Part shown: positions 4,779 to 10,140 of the stretch, piece after piece
How positions within the stretch are numbered: the first letter of the stretch is position 1
Layout: every line of letters starts with the position of its first letter
Source of the DNA: Roseburia_D sp964388945
GTDB taxonomy: Bacteria; Bacillota; Clostridia; Lachnospirales; Lachnospiraceae
DNA length: 10,140 bases
Direction: 5' to 3'
Assembly (NCBI GenBank): GCA_964388945.1
Contig: CAYMCM010000078.1
Span: 1-10,140 of the forward strand
Notes under the pieces: generated by a model
What the model saw: the letters and a program-made list of their open reading frames with translations, nothing else
Database searches by the model: none
What the model was told of the DNA's origin: nothing
Program-made: the position numbers and the translations under genes

Positions 4779-6566
4779 ATGAACATTGCTGCGTATTTAA
4801 AAGAACACCGTCTGATCACGGACGGCGCGATGGGAACCTATTACCAGAAAAAATTCAATGATGAACAGGCTTTTGTCGAGAGTGCCAATACGAAGGCACC
4901 GGAACGGATAAAGGAGATCCATCTTGATTATATTGAGGCGGGAGCAAACCTGATCCGCACCAACACATTTGCCACCAACACGATGTTTTTTGATACGATG
5001 GAAGAAGTGACGGAAAATATCAAAGCGGGATGCCGGATCGCAGAGGAAGCGGTAAAAGAAAGCGGAAAGGAAGTTTTTATTGCGGCAGATCTAGGACCGA
5101 TCTATGACTCCGGTGAAGAAGCGTATGAGGATGTCCTTGCAGAGTACAAAACGATCTGCGATACATTTTTTGCATGCGGAGCGAGGGTATTTTTATTTGA
5201 AACGCTTTCGGATTTTGTGTATGTGGCACCGCTTGCCGCCTATATTAAGGAAAAAGGTGATACTTTTGTTATTGCACAGTTTTCGTTTGACAAGAGCGGC
5301 TATACCAAGTCCGGGATCAGTGTAAAGCGTGTGATCGAGCAGGCTGCAGCAGAAGAGGCACTGGATGCATACGGATTTAACTGCGGCGTGGAAGCGGCGC
5401 ATCTGTATCAGCTTTTAAAAGATGCTGTATTTCCGAACGAAAAATATTTAACGGCATTGCCGAATGCCGGGTATCCGGTATTTTTGCGTGGGAAGACCGT
5501 GTATGCGGGTAATGAAAAATATTTTGTGGAGATGCAGAAAAAAATAGCGGCACTCGGTGTGGATATTCTGGGCGGCTGCTGTGGAACAGAGCCTTCTTAT
5601 ATTAAAAAATTAAAGCAGGCGTTAGATGGAAGTGCACATGCAAAAAAGCGGATTGGACAGACGATGACGCAAAGAGATGAAAAGCAAAGTCACGCATTAG
5701 AAGAAAAATTTGCGAAAAATGAAAAAGTATATATTGTTGAATTAGATCCGCCATTTGAGACAGATGTTACAAAAGTGATAAACGGCGCAAAATTATTAAA
5801 AGACAATCAGGTGGATCTCATCACACTTGCGGATTCACCGATGGCGAGGGCTCGGATGGATGCCGGAATTCTGGCGGAAAAAGTGCAGCGCGAGGTGGGA
5901 ATTTCGGTTATGCCCCATATTTGCTGCAGGGATAAGAATGTCCTTGCGCTCCGTTCTACGCTGCTTGGTGATTATATGGCGGGTATCCGGCAGTTTTTAT
6001 TCATTACCGGAGACCCGGTTGCACGGGAGTTTAAGGGAAAGATTTCGTCCGTGTTTGATTTTAACTCAATCAAACTGATGAACTATGCAAAAGAAATGAA
6101 TGCGGATGTTTTTAAAGAGGACCCTATATGTTACAGTGGTGCACTCAATTATCACGGAGTCAATGTGGATGCGATCATAAAGCGGATGCAGTTAAAGATT
6201 GCAGAGGGCTGTACGTTTTTTTTGACACAGCCTGTCTATACGGACGCAGATGTGGAGCGGATTCGTTATATTAAGGAACATGTGGATACCAGACTGATCT
6301 GTGGAATTATGCCGCTCGTCAGCTACAAAAATGCGCAGTTTGTCTGCAATGAGATGCCGGGGATACATATCACAAAAGAGATCGTAGATCGCTATGATAA
6401 GGATATGACAAGAGAGGAAGCGGAAGCCGTTGCAACACAGATTTCGGTGGAGACAGCGAAAAAGCTTTATGATGTGGCAGACGGATTTTATATGATGACG
6501 CCGTTTAACCGGGCGGGACTCATCAGCAATATCATTACGGAAATCAGAAAAATAGGAGAGCGGTAA
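4779..6566 (+). CDS. yitJ: Bifunctional homocysteine S-methyltransferase / methylenetetrahydrofolate reductase
   Basis: This cytoplasmic enzyme of one-carbon metabolism has 595 residues, close to B. subtilis YitJ. Residues 1-285 form a homocysteine methyltransferase barrel: DGAMGT near the start, TNTFATN at 61-67, and the three zinc-binding cysteines Cys202 (FNCG) and Cys267/268 (GGCCGTEP). A linker (about 286-315) leads to the MTHFR domain (316-595): VELDPP with the acid corresponding to the catalytic Glu (E321), ITGDP (409-413) in the FAD-binding region, and FFLTQPVY (480-487) in the folate/NADH site. The reductase makes 5-methyl-THF, the methyl donor used by MetH encoded next. What the methyltransferase half does beside a full MetH is less clear: methyl transfer from S-methylmethionine or SAM, or channelling. 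The start at ATG 4779 is set by GAGGAAG. The stop lies one base before the metH ATG. Confidence 0.93.
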   Translation: MNIAAYLKEHRLITDGAMGTYYQKKFNDEQAFVESANTKAPERIKEIHLDYIEAGANLIRTNTFATNTMFFDTMEEVTENIKAGCRIAEEAVKESGKEVFIAADLGPIYDSGEEAYEDVLAEYKTICDTFFACGARVFLFETLSDFVYVAPLAAYIKEKGDTFVIAQFSFDKSGYTKSGISVKRVIEQAAAEEALDAYGFNCGVEAAHLYQLLKDAVFPNEKYLTALPNAGYPVFLRGKTVYAGNEKYFVEMQKKIAALGVDILGGCCGTEPSYIKKLKQALDGSAHAKKRIGQTMTQRDEKQSHALEEKFAKNEKVYIVELDPPFETDVTKVINGAKLLKDNQVDLITLADSPMARARMDAGILAEKVQREVGISVMPHICCRDKNVLALRSTLLGDYMAGIRQFLFITGDPVAREFKGKISSVFDFNSIKLMNYAKEMNADVFKEDPICYSGALNYHGVNVDAIIKRMQLKIAEGCTFFLTQPVYTDADVERIRYIKEHVDTRLICGIMPLVSYKNAQFVCNEMPGIHITKEIVDRYDKDMTREEAEAVATQISVETAKKLYDVADGFYMMTPFNRAGLISNIITEIRKIGER

Positions 6567-6567
6567 T

Positions 6568-8988
6568 ATGACAAGAGAAGCATTTCGTGAACTGGTAAAG
6601 AATGGACCGGTCATTTTGGACGGTGCGACGGGAACAAATCTGCAGGATGCTGGAATGCCGGTCGGCGTCTGCCCGGAGCAGTGGATCTTAGAGCATGAGG
6701 ATGTGATGATCCGGCTGCAGCAGGATTATGTGGATGCGGGAACCAATATTTTGTATGCGCCGACCTTTACCGCAAACCGTATCAAGCTGGAAGAATATGG
6801 TCTGGAAGAACATTTAGAGGAAATGAATAAGCGTCTGGTCATGATCTCGAAAAAAGCGGCAGGCAAAAGAGCACTGGTGGCGGGAGATCTTACCATGACC
6901 GGACAACAACTTTTTCCGATGGGAGAGCTGATGTTTGAGGATCTGGTTACTATTTATAAGGAACAGGTACGCGCGATCTTAAAGGCGGGCGTGGATCTAT
7001 TTGTCGTCGAGACGATGATGAGTCTTCAGGAATCAAGGGCAGCAGTGCTTGCCATCCGTGAGATCTGTGATCTGCCGATCATGGTAAGTATGACATTTAA
7101 TGAGGACGGAAGAACACTTTACGGAACAGATCCGGCAACTGCAGTTGTTGTAATGCAGAGTTTAGGTGCGGATGCGGTCGGACTCAACTGCTCGACCGGA
7201 CCGGAGGAAATGCTCTCTCCGGTAAAGGAAATGGCCGCATATGCTAATATTCCGGTTCTTGCAAAGCCGAATGCCGGTCTGCCGGAACTGACAGACGGTG
7301 TGACGGTCTACAATACAACGCCGGAGGAATTTGCAGCAGTCGGAAAGAAGCTTGTGGAAGCGGGTGCAGCTATCGTAGGTGGCTGCTGCGGCACGACACC
7401 GGCGCATATCAAGGCACTTGCGGATGCAGTGCGCGATATTCCGGTGCGGGAGATCTCTGATAAGAGAAGACGCATCGTGACATCTGAGCGCAAAAGCGTT
7501 GAGATCGATCTGGACGGACCATTCCTTGTTGTGGGAGAGCGTATCAACCCGACCGGAAAGAAAAAGCTTCAGGCAGAATTAAAAGAGGGAAGTCTTGATC
7601 TGGTGCGTTCTATGGCGCGGGCGCAGGAGGAAAGCGGAGCATCCATTCTTGATATCAATATGGGAATGAATGGAATCGATGAAAAACAGATGATGCTTGA
7701 TGTCATTTATGAGGTGAGCACGACAGTAGACTGTCCGCTCTGTATTGATTCGAGCCATGTAGACATTATCGAGGCGGCGCTTCGCATCTATCCGGGGCGT
7801 GCGCTGATCAATTCTATTTCGCTTGAAAAGGAAAAGTTTGAAAAGCTGCTTCCGATCGCACGAAAATACGGAGCCATGTTTATTTTACTTCCGCTTTCGG
7901 ATGAGGGACTGCCAAAGTCTTTAGAAGAAAAGCGAAACATTGTCAATATTATCTTAGACCGCGCGCTCACACTTGGTTTTGCAAGGGAAGACATCGTGGT
8001 GGATGGTCTGGTGGCAACGGTAGGTGCAAATCCGCTCGCGGCTTTGGAATGTTACGATACGATCTCATATTGCAAGAATGAACTCGGACTAGCAACGATC
8101 TGCGGACTTTCGAATATTTCGTTCGGACTTCCGGACAGACAGTATGTCAACACAGCATTTCTTACAATGGCGATCGCAAATGGACTTACGATGGCAATCG
8201 CAAATCCATCCCAGGAGCTGCTCATGAATGCGGCGTTTGCTACGGATATGCTGCTGCATAAGGATGGCAGTGACATCCGCTATATCAACCGGATGAATCT
8301 TTTGGATGAAAAGGTGACAAAAGAAGATGCGTCCGGTTCAGGGGCGAAAGAAGATAAGACACCGAAGAATCCGGTATTTGATGCGGTTCTGCATGGAAAT
8401 AAAGGCGGTATTTTGGGCGAGGTAAAAAAGGAACTTGAAGCCGGAAAAGTGCCGGATACCATTATCAGCGAAGATCTGATTCCGGCGATCAATGAAGTGG
8501 GTGTCCTTTTTGACAAGCAGATCTATTTCCTGCCACAGCTCATTGCCAGTGCCAACGCAATGAAGATGGCGATTGAATTTTTAGAACCGATGCTCGTGCG
8601 GGATGGCAGTGAGGAGGAGATGGCAACGATCGTCATGGCGACGGTGGAAGGCGATATTCATGACATTGGAAAGAATCTGGTCGTACTCATGTTAAAAAAT
8701 TATGGCTATCGTGTGCTTGATCTTGGCAAGGATGTGGCGGCTTCCATTATTGTGGATACGGCACTGAAAGAAAACGCAAAGGTGATCGGACTTTCTGCAC
8801 TGATGACGACAACAATGATGCGCATGAAGGATGTTGTGGAACTTGCGCAGGAAAAGGGCTATAAAGGCAAAATCATTATCGGAGGTGCTGCGATCACGCC
8901 GAGCTTTGCGGACGAGATCGGTGCGGATGGTTATTCCAAGGATGCGGCGGACTGTGTGAAGCTGGTAGAACGGCTGCTTGCAGAATAA
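6568..8988 (+). CDS. metH: Cobalamin-dependent methionine synthase MetH, short form without activation domain
   Basis: MetH transfers the methyl group of 5-methyl-THF to homocysteine through bound cobalamin in the cytoplasm. Of its 806 residues, 1-290 are the homocysteine domain (DGATGTNLQ, zinc ligands Cys208 in LNCS and Cys273/274 in GGCCGTTP). Residues 315-575 are the pterin-binding barrel (GERINPTGKK at 323-332, DINMG, IDSS). Residues about 600-680 are the helical cobalamin cap, and 685-806 the Rossmann cobalamin domain with GDIHDIGKN, where His698 is the lower axial ligand, and GLSALMTTTM. A Lys/Asp/Gly-rich hinge (about 580-600) precedes the cap. The protein ends after the B12 domain, whereas E. 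coli MetH (about 1227 residues) continues into the SAM-dependent reactivation domain. That function must be on another protein, not encoded here. It is coupled to the upstream gene (one-base gap, AGGAGAG before the ATG). Confidence 0.95.
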   Translation: MTREAFRELVKNGPVILDGATGTNLQDAGMPVGVCPEQWILEHEDVMIRLQQDYVDAGTNILYAPTFTANRIKLEEYGLEEHLEEMNKRLVMISKKAAGKRALVAGDLTMTGQQLFPMGELMFEDLVTIYKEQVRAILKAGVDLFVVETMMSLQESRAAVLAIREICDLPIMVSMTFNEDGRTLYGTDPATAVVVMQSLGADAVGLNCSTGPEEMLSPVKEMAAYANIPVLAKPNAGLPELTDGVTVYNTTPEEFAAVGKKLVEAGAAIVGGCCGTTPAHIKALADAVRDIPVREISDKRRRIVTSERKSVEIDLDGPFLVVGERINPTGKKKLQAELKEGSLDLVRSMARAQEESGASILDINMGMNGIDEKQMMLDVIYEVSTTVDCPLCIDSSHVDIIEAALRIYPGRALINSISLEKEKFEKLLPIARKYGAMFILLPLSDEGLPKSLEEKRNIVNIILDRALTLGFAREDIVVDGLVATVGANPLAALECYDTISYCKNELGLATICGLSNISFGLPDRQYVNTAFLTMAIANGLTMAIANPSQELLMNAAFATDMLLHKDGSDIRYINRMNLLDEKVTKEDASGSGAKEDKTPKNPVFDAVLHGNKGGILGEVKKELEAGKVPDTIISEDLIPAINEVGVLFDKQIYFLPQLIASANAMKMAIEFLEPMLVRDGSEEEMATIVMATVEGDIHDIGKNLVVLMLKNYGYRVLDLGKDVAASIIVDTALKENAKVIGLSALMTTTMMRMKDVVELAQEKGYKGKIIIGGAAITPSFADEIGADGYSKDAADCVKLVERLLAE

Positions 8989-9019
8989 TTTTTGTATTTT
9001 TGATAAAGAAGGAAAAATC

Positions 9020-10009
9020 ATGGAAATTAGTACAGTTGCAACAGAAATAAAAGTGACGGATATTGAAGGTCTGCGGATCGGGCAGGTAAAGAATGAGAAG
9101 GGGAAAACCGGAGTGACGGTGCTGCTGTTTGACCAGCCGGCAATCGGAGGCGTAGATATCAGCGGGGGAGGACCTGCTTCCCGTGAGACACCGCTGCTCT
9201 CTCCGCTTACGGCCAATAATCCGATCAATGCAGTCGTTTTATCTGGAGGTTCGGCATATGGACTGGAAGCAAGTACCGGAGTCATGCGCTATCTAGAAGA
9301 GCATGGCATCGGTTATGATACCGGATTTGCGAAGGTGCCGCTTGTGTGTCAGTCCTGCATTTATGATCTTGGATATGGAGATCCTGCGATCCGTCCGGAT
9401 GCACAGATGGGTTATGATGCCTGTGTGGATGCCGAAGCTGCAAAAGAGCCAAAGGGGGGAAATGAAGGAGCAGGCTGCGGAGCAACGGTCGGAAAGTTGT
9501 TCGGGATGGAGTGTGCCGAAAAGTCTGGTCTTGGAATCGCCGCATTAAAGATCGGAGAACTGAAAATGGCAGCAGTGGTTGTGGTGAACGCGTTTGGCGA
9601 TATTTTTGATTCTGCGACTGGAAAGAAGATCGCAGGTTTAAAAAGCCCGGATCGTACGAGGGAGCTTGACACCTGTGCAGAATTTCTAAAAATTGCGAAG
9701 CCCACGGATTTTTATAAGGAAAACACAACGATCGGCGCGGTCGTGACGAATGGAAGATTTGCGCAGGATGAGGCAAATAAGATCGCATCCATGGCGCGCT
9801 GTGCCTATGCGAGAAATATAAATCCGGTTGGAACCATGGCGGATGGCGATACGATCTATGCGGTTTCCATGGGAAAGGTGTGCGCAGATATCAACGTTGC
9901 AGGAACGCTTGCGGCACAGACCATGTCGCTTGCGATCGAACGCGCGGTAAGGGATGCGGCGATACCGGATGCAGAGTATCTGGCAAATTGTGTCAGAGTC
10001 GAAAAGTAA
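9020..10009 (+). CDS. P1/S58-family N-terminal-nucleophile aminopeptidase or amidohydrolase (DmpA/NylC-like)
   Basis: This is a self-processing hydrolase of the DmpA/BapA/NylC superfamily (peptidase family S58), whose members cleave small amides, N-terminal residues of peptides, or nylon oligomers. It has 329 residues from ATG 9020, chosen because AAGAAGGA lies 7-14 bases upstream. An in-frame ATG at 8978 would overlap metH and has no such site. Landmarks are GGVDISGGGPASRET (43-57), LSGGSAYGL (74-82), GAGCGATVGK (150-159), VVNAFGD (188-194) and MADGDTIYAVS (273-283). Autocleavage is expected between Asn235 and Thr236 in ENTTIGAVVTN, with Thr236 as the new N-terminal nucleophile, by analogy with the Asn-Thr cut of NylC. 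No signal peptide is visible, so it is probably cytoplasmic. It follows metH by 31 bases and is likely co-transcribed, though its substrate and any link to methionine metabolism are unknown. Confidence 0.88.
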   Translation: MEISTVATEIKVTDIEGLRIGQVKNEKGKTGVTVLLFDQPAIGGVDISGGGPASRETPLLSPLTANNPINAVVLSGGSAYGLEASTGVMRYLEEHGIGYDTGFAKVPLVCQSCIYDLGYGDPAIRPDAQMGYDACVDAEAAKEPKGGNEGAGCGATVGKLFGMECAEKSGLGIAALKIGELKMAAVVVVNAFGDIFDSATGKKIAGLKSPDRTRELDTCAEFLKIAKPTDFYKENTTIGAVVTNGRFAQDEANKIASMARCAYARNINPVGTMADGDTIYAVSMGKVCADINVAGTLAAQTMSLAIERAVRDAAIPDAEYLANCVRVEK

Positions 10010-10028
10010 AAAATATGAAAAACAGGTA

Positions 10029-10057
10029 TTGACTTTATTTTTTTTGGATAGTATAAT
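10029..10057 (+). promoter_or_regulatory. Consensus sigma-A promoter of the tRNA-Val gene or cluster
   Basis: TTGACT (10029-10034), a 17-base T-rich spacer and TATAAT (10052-10057) form a near-perfect promoter, typical of stable-RNA genes. Initiation is expected around 10064. It starts 20 bases after the peptidase stop, and no terminator is visible between them. Confidence 0.85.
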
Positions 10058-10064
10058 ATAAGTC

Positions 10065-10082
10065 GGTCGATGAATTTCGACC
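10065..10082 (+). other. Hairpin in the pre-tRNA leader
   Basis: GGTCGA (10065-10070) and TCGACC (10077-10082) form a perfect 6-bp stem with a TGAATT loop, beginning at about the predicted transcription start and ending 6 bases before the mature tRNA. There is no T tract, so it is not an intrinsic terminator. It may shield the 5' end or guide RNase P processing. Confidence 0.6.
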
Positions 10083-10088
10083 AAGAAT

Positions 10089-10140
10089 GGGATCTTAGCT
10101 CAGCTGGGAGAGCATCTGCCTTACAAGCAGAGGGTCATAG
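10089..10140 (+). tRNA. tRNA-Val (anticodon UAC), 3' end outside the window
   Basis: The 5' acceptor strand GGGATCT is followed by TA and the D-arm with GCTCAGCTGGGAGAGC. The anticodon stem TCTGC/GCAGA (10115-10119 and 10127-10131) encloses the loop CTTACAA, with anticodon TAC at 10122-10124, specifying valine. The variable loop AGGTCATAG region starts just before the window ends, so the T-arm and acceptor 3' strand are not seen. A tRNA cluster may continue beyond. Confidence 0.92.

Noticed and set aside
4673..4861. 62-codon + frame spanning the methionine promoter and the start of the YitJ-like gene
   Set aside because: It contains the -35 and -10 boxes and overlaps the true start in another frame, with no ribosome binding site or similarity.
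8692..9285. Minus-strand open frame of 197 codons over the end of metH and the start of the peptidase
   Set aside because: It lies antisense to two well-supported genes, shows no recognisable domain, and has low-complexity Ser/Pro/Ile content typical of the reverse strand of a coding region.
9282..10084. Minus-strand open frames (9282-9788 and 9686-10084) opposite the peptidase
   Set aside because: Arg/His/Pro-rich or Ile/Arg-rich translations with no motifs, and the second runs through the tRNA promoter.
1..10140. CRISPR arrays, toxin-antitoxin pairs or phage genes
   Set aside because: No regularly spaced repeats, no paired small overlapping genes of that type and no phage structural or integrase motifs were seen.

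Overview
The window looks like chromosomal DNA from a low-to-moderate GC Clostridia bacterium, most likely Lachnospiraceae. This rests on protein character and gene content (a YitJ-type methyltransferase/reductase fusion, a short MetH, a Trep_Strep ECF transporter), canonical sigma-A promoters and AGGAGG-type ribosome binding sites. No species can be named from the sequence alone. All supported genes are on the + strand.

Region 1 (1-2654) is a visibly AT-rich ECF transporter operon. It holds the 3' part of a Trep_Strep-family substrate-binding (S) component, an EcfT-like transmembrane coupling protein, and two ABC ATPase halves. The halves are separated by what looks like a one-base frameshift inside a gene that is normally a single fused double ATPase. 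A type II thioesterase follows directly, but only its first ~55 codons remain. Thioesterases of this kind serve nonribosomal peptide or polyketide assembly lines, so the operon was probably the transport end of a small-molecule (possibly metallophore) locus that has lost its biosynthetic neighbours here.

Region 2 (about 2803-3408) is a scar. The thioesterase runs directly into the C-terminus of an IS66-family transposase. That is followed by a rho-independent terminator and a plausible IS66 right terminal end (…AAGCGCTTAC, ending at 3009). Next comes an AraC-family regulator broken into three reading frames with an internal deletion.

Region 3 (3426-4624) has higher GC and appears native. It carries an intact stand-alone ClpP protease paralogue and a small membrane-anchored protein with a bacterial Ig-like domain, closed by a clear terminator.

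Region 4 (4688-10009) is a methionine-synthesis operon with a strong promoter (TTGTCA-N17-TATAAT). It encodes a homocysteine S-methyltransferase/methylenetetrahydrofolate reductase fusion, then cobalamin-dependent methionine synthase without the C-terminal reactivation domain, then a P1/S58-family self-processing amidohydrolase. The first two make methyl-THF and pass the methyl group to homocysteine. The role of the third gene in this setting is unclear. No S-box or B12 riboswitch is recognisable in the short leader.

Region 5 (10029-10140) is a consensus promoter, a leader hairpin and the 5' part of a tRNA-Val(UAC) gene that runs off the window.
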